Of a stretch of 24,974 bases of DNA, positions 7,120 to 13,889 are shown one piece after another. Source of the stretch: a virus; IMG/VR virus record IMGVR_UViG_3300009702_000079, positions 1-24,974 of that record; one strand, given 5' to 3'. Under the pieces are notes generated by a model. The model was not told the origin of the DNA. It did not search any database and was given only the letters and a program-made list of their open reading frames with translations. The position numbers and the translations under genes are program-made. The number at the start of each line of letters is the position of its first letter. Position 1 is the first letter of the stretch.

Positions 7120-7357
7120 AGACTTTCTCCCTTCTTACTCTTAAATAGTTGTGAATGTACTTTTGAAGTTTTCTTGGTTCAATGTTTTTATTCCGTTTGA
7201 ATTCAATCCAGATGTATCTACTGTCTCCAACGGAAACCAATCTATCCGGCCATCCTCTTTTATGTATTTTCAAAGGACGAATCCCAGTTCTCTTTTCTAC
7301 ATAGTCGCAGAAAGAATTTTCTATTGATTCTTCGAGGGGATCTAATATGCCTTGCAT
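7031..7357 (-). CDS. VRR-NUC domain nuclease
   Basis: 108 residues. The order of an early Glu (EESIENSFCDYVEKR), a GWPDRLV segment (the PD of the PD-(D/E)xK fold), the strand YIWIEFKR supplying ExK, and a following Q-containing helix (RKLQKYIHNYL) is that of the stand-alone VRR-NUC nucleases common in phages. Members cut branched DNA such as Holliday junctions or flaps. GGAGGGCGGACC lies just before the ATG at 7357. The gene overlaps the Fe-S nuclease upstream by 16 bases and the SNF2 gene downstream by 89, an unusually long overlap. Confidence 0.88.
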   Translation of the reverse strand: MQGILDPLEESIENSFCDYVEKRTGIRPLKIHKRGWPDRLVSVGDSRYIWIEFKRNKNIEPRKLQKYIHNYLRVRREKVYVCGDKNEAIQIFEKERSASNPRLSKKMY

Positions 7358-8025
7358 GGTCCGCCCTCCTTAGAAGAAAAGGAACAGTATTTACAATATT
7401 CATTGACAGTAGGTTTGAATTCCTTTTCTTCCTCTATTACATCTATTCTAGCTTTCAACAACTTCTTTGCTTTGGGCAGTTGCTTTCTGGTCATGTTACT
7501 ACTGAGGAATAAGTCCTCATTGTCAAAGTACCACATTTCTACGTTTACATTCTTAGCTTCTGGGAAATGACAGAACGCTAATATGGAATACATATTGGCT
7601 TGGTCTTTATGGGAGTCATACATCCTGCCCATCTTATGATCTATTATAGTAACAAGATCCCCGTCCTTAACTAAGACATCCGCTTTCCCTCTTATCCATA
7701 CATTATTCCAATCGTCGTAAGTAGTAGGTTTCCAATCCCGTGTTATAGCTATATCTTTTTCTACTTCTACATCCATATACTTGTAGAACAATCCCTCTCT
7801 TAAACTTTTCAATTCTTCCTTGTAGGCTTTCAGTTCCTTTGGGAAGCCTTTAATATCCCCGAGGATGAAATGCTCTGCTTTGGAATGTAATAATATCCCC
7901 CTCTGTGCGGAATAACTTTCTTCCTCGGGGAGTTTCAATAGGAATTTGCACTTATACTGAAAAGCGCATTTTTCAAAGCAAGTTATTCTTGAATATGAAG
8001 TTGCGAATTTTTTAGCCATTTTCAT
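7342..8025 (-). CDS. PD-(D/E)XK exonuclease with probable Fe-S cluster (Cas4/RecB-like)
   Basis: About 227 residues. The N-terminus has SYSRITCFEKCAFQYK (RecB-nuclease start with Cys), then GILLHSKAEHF (G-x-x-x-H), IRGKADVLV (catalytic Asp) and IIDHKMG (D-x-K type end of the active site). The C-terminus has CKYCSF...GGPC, so four or more Cys frame the domain as in Cas4 and AddB nucleases that bind a 4Fe-4S cluster. It probably digests or resects DNA ends in phage replication or recombination; no cas1/cas2 or CRISPR array is present. The longer frame from 8052 lacks an SD. AGGAG lies before the ATG at 8025, and a second in-frame ATG follows at 8019; either may be used. Confidence 0.82.
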   Translation of the reverse strand: MKMAKKFATSYSRITCFEKCAFQYKCKFLLKLPEEESYSAQRGILLHSKAEHFILGDIKGFPKELKAYKEELKSLREGLFYKYMDVEVEKDIAITRDWKPTTYDDWNNVWIRGKADVLVKDGDLVTIIDHKMGRMYDSHKDQANMYSILAFCHFPEAKNVNVEMWYFDNEDLFLSSNMTRKQLPKAKKLLKARIDVIEEEKEFKPTVNEYCKYCSFSSKEGGPCKAY

Positions 8026-8167
8026 GTATCTCCTCTTGTATTGCTTTTTCATTATCTATTACATTTTCCTTTCTTTTAGTTAGAGTGGGGGAAAAAGGAT
8101 CTAGTGCCTCGCAATAGTCTAGGCATTCGCAGTCTGGGTGAATACACTTTTCACTAGCCATTTTCAT
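8012..8167 (-). CDS. Small Cys-rich hypothetical protein (49-51 aa)
   Basis: This frame reads MKMASEKCIHPDCEC and continues LDYCEALDPFSP, ending EEIHENG. The N-terminal Cys set (C-x4-C-x-C-x4-C) could hold a metal ion. AGGAG precedes two in-frame ATGs (8167 and 8161). The stop overlaps the start of the nuclease gene, so it fills what would otherwise be a 130-base gap. Both the entry and exit junctions carry the same 24-base sequence. Function unknown. Confidence 0.6.
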   Translation of the reverse strand: MKMASEKCIHPDCECLDYCEALDPFSPTLTKRKENVIDNEKAIQEEIHENG

Positions 8168-8342
8168 ATATCTCCTCTATCCTTTCTTTCATTCCTTTAT
8201 TGCATTCACAAGCATAACGCATATTGCTATAAATCATCCTCTCCAGCGCTGCTTCCCTAGCTGTAACGGCCTCACCCTTATACCTTTCATTTTCCAAAAC
8301 ATCTAAAAGTTCTGCAAACATCAATTCAATACTGAATCCCAT
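8154..8342 (-). CDS. Small hypothetical protein (62 aa)
   Basis: 62 residues, predicted mostly helical and acidic (MGFSIELMFAELLDVLENERYKG at the start, ending RIEEIYENG), with a CEC pair in the middle. It starts 12 bases after the DNA polymerase stop behind a GGAGG (minus-strand reading of 8343-8353) and overlaps the next small gene. No family recognised; position suggests an accessory to polymerase or nuclease functions, without direct evidence. Confidence 0.6.
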   Translation of the reverse strand: MGFSIELMFAELLDVLENERYKGEAVTAREAALERMIYSNMRYACECNKGMKERIEEIYENG

Positions 8343-8353
8343 CTTACACCTCC

Positions 8354-10168
8354 TTAGTCTTTGTATCTAATCGCACTACCCCAACTCTTCTTGCCTATCT
8401 TCCCATCAGAAATAAGAGGAACATCCAACTCAATTGAGTCCATAGCTTCTTTCATCTTTTTCATTTCCTCCTTCTCCCTGCCCTTCTCGCAGCACACAAC
8501 GATTTCATCGTACACTTGTAGAACTATGCGACTTTCTTTTGAAAGAGATTTATTAACTCTAATCATTGCTTCTTTAGTAATGTCTGCAGCACTACCTTGA
8601 ATGAGATAGTTCATCATCTTGTAGTAGAAGTCCCTACCATGCTTAGGTTTTTCTGCATAGTATTGCCTACCGCCCCAAGTATAAATTGGTTCCCCTTTCC
8701 TCGTATGGAGTGTTAGAGTACGGTTCAATTCCCTTACTCCGGGGAGAGCTTTCAGATGGGCAGCTAACAACTCTTTTGCTTCCTCTTCTGTCCCTTGTAT
8801 TTGATTAGCTGTCCCAGGCACTCCCATCCCATACACCACGCCGAAGTTTACAATCTTAACGTGCTTCCTTTTATAGTCATGCCCCGAAGCATCCAGAATT
8901 AAATCGTGGACTAGGGCATGGGCATCCATAGTGGGGTCGTTCAGATAGGCCTGATACAATGTTCCCTCTTCGTAGTGGGCCAGTATCCTCAGTTCTTGTT
9001 GGCTATAGTCCCGAATTAAAAATGAACATCCCTCGTCGGGGATAAGGTAGTCGCGCATACTTAGCAGCAACGGATCCTCTTGATTCCGAGGGACGTTCAA
9101 AAAGTTTGGATGAGTGCTACTGGGACGACCTGTTCTGGTGCCAAACACTTTACCATGCTCGTCCGGTGTCCTCACCTGATTGAAGGAGGGATAAACTCTT
9201 CCATTGAATTCTTCAGCAGATTTAATCCAAGGCAAACAAAAAGTTGAAATATAAGTTTGGAGGATGCTGTATCTACTTAATTCCTGAACTAACTTTTTGT
9301 CACTACATCCTTTGATTAAATTTTCTTTAGAGGTACTTTTCTGACCCCTAGGAAATGTTTCACTAGGCTTAGTGTAATACCAAACTTTGATTTTCTTATT
9401 TCTATCGAGAGCTTCTGCAAGCTGTTTTCCGCTTTCAATATCCAACTCTTTTGTTTTCAATCTTTTTCTTATCCAATCCGCTCTTACAATGTTAGCCCTT
9501 ATCGCCGCATTGGTATCCCTTTTTAACTTAGGCAAAGCGATCCGAATCCCCTTGGTAGACATATCCTCGAAAAGGGGAAGACATTTCTTTTCCCTTTCGT
9601 ATGCTTCTTCCATTCCTATTTCTTTTATCTTGGGGTAATAGAATTCAAAGAGCTTTTCTGTTCGGATCGTATCCCCCCGAGCATATTTCCCCACTAATTT
9701 CCCAGGCGCTTCAGCTATGTGTGCAGCCCAGGGGTTTTTCTTTGTTTCCTTTTCCCCCTTGTAGATATGTTTCAGGATCCAATCCCTCAGTTCGTCCTGT
9801 TCCTCCGGGGGCATATCCAAATACTTATCCGCTAGGGGTTTAAGACTTAGTGAGGACTCACGAGGATCAAACAAGTAAGCTAGGAACAAAGTGTCATGAA
9901 ATTCTTTTGGCAGGGGAATTTTTAAATGGACAGAAGCAACGTACATATCAAACGCTGCGTTATGAAACACCGGAATAGATTCTTTGAAAATTTTTCTTAA
10001 GATTCCAGTAGCTTCTTTCTTTGTAGAATTATTCCCGGAGGGATGTCCCCAGGATAGATACCTATGCCTTCCGTTAATTTTTACTGACACTCCCACAGGT
10101 ACAGGGGGATAGACAGGTCTGAATTGAATTCTCTTTGTTTCAAAGTCAACAGGAATAATCTTTTTCAT
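8354..10168 (-). CDS. Family A DNA polymerase with 3'-5' exonuclease domain
   Basis: 604 residues. N-terminal DEDD exonuclease: VDFET (Asp8, Glu10), AAFDM (Asp74) and YARGDT (Asp166). Polymerase domain: motif A RDYSQQELR with Asp387, motif B (O-helix) spanning 434-447 with Arg434, Lys438, Phe442 and Tyr446 in the spacing of E. coli Pol I, and motif C VYDE with Asp554 and Glu555. Motif C has Tyr where Pol I has His (VHDE). Phe at the 762-equivalent position predicts discrimination against dideoxynucleotides. There is no 5'-3' nuclease domain, as expected for phage replicases of the T7/SPO1 kind. This is the phage's probable replicative polymerase. It must accept hydroxymethylated dCTP if the modification model is right. 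Confidence 0.97.
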   Translation of the reverse strand: MKKIIPVDFETKRIQFRPVYPPVPVGVSVKINGRHRYLSWGHPSGNNSTKKEATGILRKIFKESIPVFHNAAFDMYVASVHLKIPLPKEFHDTLFLAYLFDPRESSLSLKPLADKYLDMPPEEQDELRDWILKHIYKGEKETKKNPWAAHIAEAPGKLVGKYARGDTIRTEKLFEFYYPKIKEIGMEEAYEREKKCLPLFEDMSTKGIRIALPKLKRDTNAAIRANIVRADWIRKRLKTKELDIESGKQLAEALDRNKKIKVWYYTKPSETFPRGQKSTSKENLIKGCSDKKLVQELSRYSILQTYISTFCLPWIKSAEEFNGRVYPSFNQVRTPDEHGKVFGTRTGRPSSTHPNFLNVPRNQEDPLLLSMRDYLIPDEGCSFLIRDYSQQELRILAHYEEGTLYQAYLNDPTMDAHALVHDLILDASGHDYKRKHVKIVNFGVVYGMGVPGTANQIQGTEEEAKELLAAHLKALPGVRELNRTLTLHTRKGEPIYTWGGRQYYAEKPKHGRDFYYKMMNYLIQGSAADITKEAMIRVNKSLSKESRIVLQVYDEIVVCCEKGREKEEMKKMKEAMDSIELDVPLISDGKIGKKSWGSAIRYKD

Positions 10169-10179
10169 TTTATTTTCCT

Positions 10180-10362
10180 CTACTTAGACCAGATTTCATT
10201 TGAAGAGATTTTGGCTAATCTTTGCTTGAGTCTATTGATGAAACTCTTCCTCTTTCTTTTTTGGGATTCTTTTTCAAGAAGAATTCTTAATTCCTCTTTT
10301 TCTAATTTCATTATTTCACTATTGAAATCCACCCAACTCATTTCTAAAATATCTTTTTCCAT
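10180..10362 (-). CDS. Small basic helical hypothetical protein (60 aa)
   Basis: 60 residues, almost entirely helical in character and strongly charged: an acidic first half (MEKDILEMSWVDFNSEI) and a basic second half (KESQKRKRKSF...RLKQRLAK). It ends 11 bases before the polymerase start and lies in the same direction. It follows the terminator at 10390-10418, so it may head the polymerase transcription unit. A small nucleic-acid-binding or processivity helper is conceivable, but nothing specific is recognised. Confidence 0.5.
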   Translation of the reverse strand: MEKDILEMSWVDFNSEIMKLEKEELRILLEKESQKRKRKSFINRLKQRLAKISSNEIWSK

Positions 10363-10389
10363 TTCCTGTCCCCTTGCTGCATAAGTAAT

Positions 10390-10418
10390 AAGAAAACTTA
10401 ACCCCCCAGAGCGGGGGG
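10390..10418 (-). terminator. Rho-independent terminator
   Basis: On the minus strand CCCCCC (10418-10413) and GGGGGG (10407-10402) form a six-pair GC stem around a five-base loop, followed by TTAAGTTTTCTTAT. It lies 17 bases past the stop of the Cys-rich replication-type gene and before the polymerase unit, so it probably separates two minus-strand transcripts or dampens readthrough. Confidence 0.75.
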
Positions 10419-10434
10419 CAAAGTCTTGTATTTT

Positions 10435-11279
10435 CTAACGTGAGAATTTACTTTTCCCCCTCTTCTTTTTGACAGAGGATTTCTTCTTAGGGGCAGGGGC
10501 TTTCTTCTTCCTGGTACTCCTCTTTCGAGTAAACGCCTCCTTGGCTTCTTTGTATCCTGTAATATCGTAAGGTTGAAGTAGAATTTCCTCCGTCCCCTCG
10601 ACTTTCTGAAGAATCTTTTCCAAGTGGTCTTCATTAGTAATTTCTTCCAGAAGAGTGAACTCCAATTTTTCCCAGTCACAGTCCTCATCAAAAGTGATTC
10701 GAGTAATTCCTGCACATGTAGGAATCTTCTTAACTTTCAGAAGACCGTTCACATAGTCATCAAAGTTTCTTTTCGTAGTAGTGGGAGTCCTGAGGGATAC
10801 CACTTCTATATCGTCCACTTTATTGTCAAGGTCCGCAGCAGAAATCAAAACCAGTCTTTGATGATTACCACATGCTTTCCCTTTGCCAGTTGAAGAACTT
10901 CCGTAAGCGTTCTGATCGCATTCCTTACAAGTTTCAGATTGAATTTCTGGGGAATCCTCGTGGGGATCATTTCCTTTCCGCCTAAAGGAACAGCGAAACA
11001 TGCTGGAGGGGCGGGATTTTCTGGATCATAGGGGAGATCAAAGTAGCTGTTTTCATATCCGAAGTTAAGGATAACACAGTCTAAAACATCCCCCAAGTCA
11101 GTATCCTGATAAGTAAAACTTCCTCCCTTGATAGAAAGAGAACTTCTTGTAGAACTTTCAGCGCGGGCACTTTGTTCCTCTACTTGCTTTTGAAGTCTTT
11201 CCCTATAACTTACAAGGGCAGTAGATTTTTTCTTGGTTCCACGTTCCTTCTTTACTACGCTTTTCTTTTTCACAGCCAT
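10435..11279 (-). CDS. Cys-rich phage protein, split by a one-base frameshift
   Basis: Two overlapping frames make one protein of about 281 residues. The first part (start 11279) begins MAVKKKSVVKKER, has GGSFTYQDTDLGDV and runs to ACFAVPLGGKEMIP. The same frame then turns to unrelated sequence (TRIPQKF...) and stops at 10845. The second frame continues the family pattern: PHEDSPEIQSE, TCKEC, GKGKACGNHQRLVLI, then an acidic middle and a Lys-rich tail (RKKKAPAPKKKSSVKKKRG). The PHxDSPxxQSxxC..C...GKGKAC.N.RRLxLI pattern is one I have seen in many phage proteins beside replication genes; four Cys suggest a metal site. The function is not established to me; single-strand DNA binding is a guess from context and the basic tail. 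The break falls in a run of four C (about 10961-10964). Confidence 0.7.
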
Positions 11280-11431
11280 TTTATAAACTCCTTTAGATCC
11301 AGATATGAAATTTTCGTTCCTATTCTATTTTCAAGTTCCCGAATGAAGGGACTGTCGATTCTTGAATAGATTTCCTTCAGTAGTTCTTTGTCACTCAGAT
11401 TCCTTGCAATCACCTCCTCTATTTCACTCAC
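11270..11431 (-). CDS. Small hypothetical protein (53 aa), GTG start
   Basis: A GTG at 11431 with GGAGG seven bases upstream opens 53 codons: VSEIEEVIARNLSDKELL at the start, ending YLDLKEFIKWL. Its TGA overlaps the ATG of the Cys-rich gene, and its SD overlaps the TAG of the preceding coiled-coil gene. That overlapping arrangement at both ends, in a stretch otherwise empty, is good evidence for a real gene. Helical, acidic, no recognised family. Confidence 0.65.
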   Translation of the reverse strand: MSEIEEVIARNLSDKELLKEIYSRIDSPFIRELENRIGTKISYLDLKEFIKWL

Positions 11432-11433
11432 GA

Positions 11434-11841
11434 CTATACCTCCGATTTTTTCTTTTTGAGATTTAAAGAAATCATTCGGCTAGCACTAACCCCGGGGATT
11501 TCTTTTCCCTCTTTCAACCGAAGTCGGAAAGCTGTTGTATTAACTTTCTTAATCAGTAGATCGTATTCCTTACTCTTTTTCACAAAGTTCATAAAGTCTA
11601 CGAAATTATCGAGCTTTGGATAAACTTTTCTTTGAATTTCACATGATCCACTTTTTCCAGTAGCTCCTTCGAGCTTCATGCTTTTTAGTTCCTGTAACAT
11701 TTCCGCCTTTTTAAGATCTAAGGTTTCCTCCATTTTTTTAATCTTATCCGTTACCTTCTTGACTTCCTTTTTTTGGAGATCAATTTTATTCTGAAGGAGA
11801 ATTAAACTGTCTACCTTCCGTCCGGATATCGATTTGGCCAT
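11434..11841 (-). CDS. Coiled-coil hypothetical protein (135 aa)
   Basis: The start is taken at the ATG at 11841, which has AAGGAGG seven bases upstream; the frame is open to 11865 but the earlier ATG has no SD. Residues 10-60 form a strong heptad-rich coiled coil with many Lys/Glu (LQNKIDLQKKEVKKVTDKI and LDLKKAEMLQELK). The C-terminal part includes KLDNFVDFMNFVKK and FRLRLKEGKEIPGV. Such coiled-coil plus small C-terminal domain proteins are common near phage replication and recombination genes. I do not recognise the family. Confidence 0.7.
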   Translation of the reverse strand: MAKSISGRKVDSLILLQNKIDLQKKEVKKVTDKIKKMEETLDLKKAEMLQELKSMKLEGATGKSGSCEIQRKVYPKLDNFVDFMNFVKKSKEYDLLIKKVNTTAFRLRLKEGKEIPGVSASRMISLNLKKKKSEV

Positions 11842-12022
11842 TATTTTTCCTCCTTTCATTTTCAATTTGAATCTGGGATTCGGACCAATGGATATACAAG
11901 TCCTCGCTGTCCTTTCGGGAGTCCAAATATTCCTGAGCTCTTTCCAGGGATTTGAATTGACATAGCGTGATATCCTTGTCCCTATCCTTTGACTTACGTT
12001 TGTAAAACTTAACGATGTACAT
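11786..12022 (-). CDS. Small hypothetical protein (78 aa)
   Basis: The ATG at 12022 has GAGGGGG upstream and opens MYIVKFYKRKSKDRDKDITL, then CQFKSLERAQEYLDSRKDSE and YIHWSESQIQIENERR. The beta-strand start, charged loop and helix resemble small phage proteins that read like 'parameter-type' alpha/beta folds, but I cannot name a family. It overlaps the coiled-coil gene by 56 bases. It lies directly after the terminator at 12039-12070, so it probably begins a new transcript or is read by leak-through. Confidence 0.55.
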   Translation of the reverse strand: MYIVKFYKRKSKDRDKDITLCQFKSLERAQEYLDSRKDSEDLYIHWSESQIQIENERRKNNGQIDIRTEGRQFNSPSE

Positions 12023-12038
12023 CTTTAAATACCCCCTC

Positions 12039-12070
12039 AAAAAAATCCCCCTACCAATAAGGGAAGGGGG
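12039..12070 (-). terminator. Rho-independent terminator
   Basis: Minus-strand CCCCC (12070-12066) pairs with GGGGG (12051-12047), extended inside by a U-A and two C-G pairs around a CUUAUU loop, and is followed by A plus seven T (12045-12039). It lies 8 bases after the stop of the Lys/Ala-rich protein gene. Confidence 0.8.
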
Positions 12071-12078
12071 TTTCGGTT

Positions 12079-12825
12079 TTAAGAAACAGAAATGAACTTC
12101 TTCTTCAAGTCGTAGTGAATATATAACCACTGACCACCATTTTCCAAGAAACTACCTACAGTCTTATTTTTCCTGTAAAGTTCAAACATCCGATGAGAGA
12201 TAGTTCCTTCCCTCTTTGGATTTCCCTTCACCAGGATCTTAATCTTGGCAGTCCTGCTGATAGCAGACTTTCGTCCCTTTGAAGAAGTTGCTGCCTTTTT
12301 TGCAGGAGCAGTCTCCTTCGGAGCGGCTTTCTTAGTAGTCGCTTTCTTTGTAGGAGCAGTTTTCTTCGGAGCGGCTTTTTTTGCGGGAGCCTTCTTCTTG
12401 GAAGTTGCCTTCTTGGTTACAGCTTTCTTGATTGTGGATTTTTTGTTCATGGTAATGTACTCCTTCTTTTCGTTTGAAAGTAATTCCCCATATAAATTCT
12501 GAGGAATATTTTTGACGCACTTACTTGCATACTCCTTTATTAACTTCTTATCTTTTACATGATACCCCCTTTTGGTTTCTGTAATCTTTAAATCCCGGAA
12601 TATTAAATCCCGAGTCGTAGAATAGAGTTTGACAAGTTCTTGCTCATAACTCCAATCCTTCCCTGTAACTTCAGTCAAAAACTGTTGGAGCTTGTTATGC
12701 CCCATTTCACAGATCAGCCTACACAACCCCAGAGCATAGAAATTTCCAGAATCTTTTTCTGCAAAAATGGGGAGCTCGAACCCCAAGTCCTCGAAGTAAG
12801 TTTTTATCATCTCCACGTTAGTCAT
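12079..12825 (-). CDS. Two-part protein: unknown N-terminal domain, histone-H1-like Lys/Ala linker, conserved C-terminal domain
   Basis: 248 residues. Residues 1-125 are a helical domain (MTNVEMIKTYFEDLGFELP, later GKDWSYEQEL and FRDLKITET) that I do not recognise. Residues 126-190 are low-complexity Lys/Ala/Pro/Thr repeats (KKAAPKKTAP, KKATTKKAAP) like histone H1 or bacterial HU tails, which bind DNA non-specifically. The last 55 residues (KILVKGNPKREGTISHRM ... FLENGGQWLYIHYDLKKKFI) match a small domain often seen at the C-end of phage and bacterial hypothetical proteins. Codon 126 is an ATG (12450) with AAGGAG nine bases upstream, so a separate 123-residue histone-like form may also be made. 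The start at 12825 overlaps the stop of the small membrane protein gene. Confidence 0.75.
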   Translation of the reverse strand: MTNVEMIKTYFEDLGFELPIFAEKDSGNFYALGLCRLICEMGHNKLQQFLTEVTGKDWSYEQELVKLYSTTRDLIFRDLKITETKRGYHVKDKKLIKEYASKCVKNIPQNLYGELLSNEKKEYITMNKKSTIKKAVTKKATSKKKAPAKKAAPKKTAPTKKATTKKAAPKETAPAKKAATSSKGRKSAISRTAKIKILVKGNPKREGTISHRMFELYRKNKTVGSFLENGGQWLYIHYDLKKKFISVS

Positions 12826-12953
12826 AAGGATACCAACCAGTCACCCCATACAAGAACGACAAACGTAAGGGCTGCGAACAACATTGCCCACCCCAGAATG
12901 ACAGCTACAAAGCCCGCCAACCAACTATCCGATTCTGGTGATTTCATTTCCAT
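12822..12953 (-). CDS. Small single-pass membrane protein (43 aa)
   Basis: The ATG at 12953 follows AAGAGGGGCG and opens MEMKSPESDSWLAG, then a hydrophobic helix (FVAVILGWAMLFAALTFVVL) and ends VWGDWLVSL. The TGA overlaps the ATG of the next gene (ATGA). The N-terminus overlaps the end of the preceding gene by 29 bases. One strong transmembrane segment with a short polar N-terminus. A phage membrane protein of unknown role; holin-like size, but there is no lysis context. Confidence 0.65.
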   Translation of the reverse strand: MEMKSPESDSWLAGFVAVILGWAMLFAALTFVVLVWGDWLVSL

Positions 12954-13242
12954 CGCCCCTCTTATTAGCCCGAGCCTGGATTCCGTTTTTTCCTCCCTTT
13001 GCTATCCATGCCCCTACTATCCGGGGGTTTCCCCATGAATTTATCGGAGCTTGGTGATAGAGAAATTCAGCATATGAAAACAATCGTCCCTGATTTACAG
13101 TATCAGCAATCACAGCCGCTTCTACAAAGTTATTGCTGAGGATAGCTGTTAAGAAACTTCCAGGAGCAGCTCCCTGCTCTATGTAACGACGCATTCCTTC
13201 CTGCATGTGCTCGGGCAGTAGTTTGTAATTCAAATCAGTCAT
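12925..13242 (-). CDS. Conserved phage hypothetical protein (105 aa)
   Basis: The start is the ATG at 13242 with AAAAGGAGAAGCATC upstream; the open frame extends to 13269 but that part lacks an SD. The sequence LPEHMQEGMRRYIEQGAAPG, SFLTAILSNNFVEAAVIAD and a later WGNPRIVGAW is a pattern I have met repeatedly in phage hypothetical proteins: a short helical domain with R-x-Y-I-x-x-G, F-L-x-A-x-L-x-N and A-D-x-x-N. Function is not known to me. Confidence 0.75.
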   Translation of the reverse strand: MTDLNYKLLPEHMQEGMRRYIEQGAAPGSFLTAILSNNFVEAAVIADTVNQGRLFSYAEFLYHQAPINSWGNPRIVGAWIAKGGKNGIQARANKRGDGNEITRIG

Positions 13243-13313
13243 GATGCTTCTCCTTTTTTGATTGCTCAATATTGTTTTATCTCAAAATACTTTTACGAAT
13301 TTCTATCATGTTT

Positions 13314-13628
13314 CTAATGATAGGTTCCGCCGTAGCCATAGCTTCCAACAGGATTTCCAATGGGTCCTTTTGATCGTTGATTACTGAGGTCCAGTAGACA
13401 AGATAGGTGTTCCGGGAAGGATGCTGCACAGAAAAATCCTTGAAGCTCCTTCCCCCCCTTTTCTGGATGGCTCATATAGTTGAGTGTATTTTCCACAGCG
13501 GATCTTTCTACTTCAAGATGCTTGGCTATGGTCTGAGTGTTGAGGGTGCCGGATACATTGTTGGTACGAATATAATCCATTATTCTCTTTTTGAGATTTT
13601 TATTGGCTGGGTTAATTACTTTCTTCAT
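13314..13628 (-). CDS. Probable winged-helix DNA-binding protein (104 aa)
   Basis: Residues 10-60 read KNLKKRIMDYIRTNNVSG, TLNTQTIAKHLEVERSAVENTLNYM, which has the helix-turn-helix layout of a winged-helix domain (helix, turn, recognition helix ERSAVENTLNYMS). The remaining 45 residues are Gly/Ser rich and end GSYGYGGTYH. The ATG is preceded by AAAAGGAGAAGAAA. It could regulate phage transcription or bind replication sites; the target is unknown. Confidence 0.6.
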   Translation of the reverse strand: MKKVINPANKNLKKRIMDYIRTNNVSGTLNTQTIAKHLEVERSAVENTLNYMSHPEKGGKELQGFFCAASFPEHLSCLLDLSNQRSKGPIGNPVGSYGYGGTYH

Positions 13629-13640
13629 TTTCTTCTCCTT

Positions 13641-13889
13641 TTATTCACAGTCATAGTTTGAAATGAACAGAGCTACGATCGTTCCGTTCCTTCGTTGAAG
13701 TAAGTAAACGTCCCCGGGTCCGTTGGGATAATCCACAAAAACAAAAGCACTATCCCCCTGAGCTTCCCTGCTAATACTTAGATCGATGCCCTCTAGGGTA
13801 TCACCCAGCATCTTATAGGCAACATCAAAGTCAGCAGTATGAAAATTGAACCGGGTATTTTCATCTAGAAATTTTTGTATTTTTTTCAC
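13641..13889 (-). CDS. Small hypothetical protein (82 aa), GTG start
   Basis: 82 residues beginning KKIQKFLDENTRFNFHTADF and ending GTIVALFISNYDCE; mixed alpha/beta, acidic. The GTG at 13889 has GGGAGGG upstream and overlaps the TGA of the previous gene (CTGTGA), showing translational coupling. No recognised family. Confidence 0.65.
   Translation of the reverse strand: MKKIQKFLDENTRFNFHTADFDVAYKMLGDTLEGIDLSISREAQGDSAFVFVDYPNGPGDVYLLQRRNGTIVALFISNYDCE

Noticed and set aside
7342-8025. CRISPR Cas4 as part of a CRISPR system
   Set aside because: No repeat-spacer array and no cas1 or cas2 in the window; Cas4-like Fe-S nucleases are common as phage recombination proteins.
10398-10715. 105-codon minus-strand frame with many Arg/Lys
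   Set aside because: It is a shadow frame of the second half of the Cys-rich gene, has no SD, and runs into the terminator hairpin.
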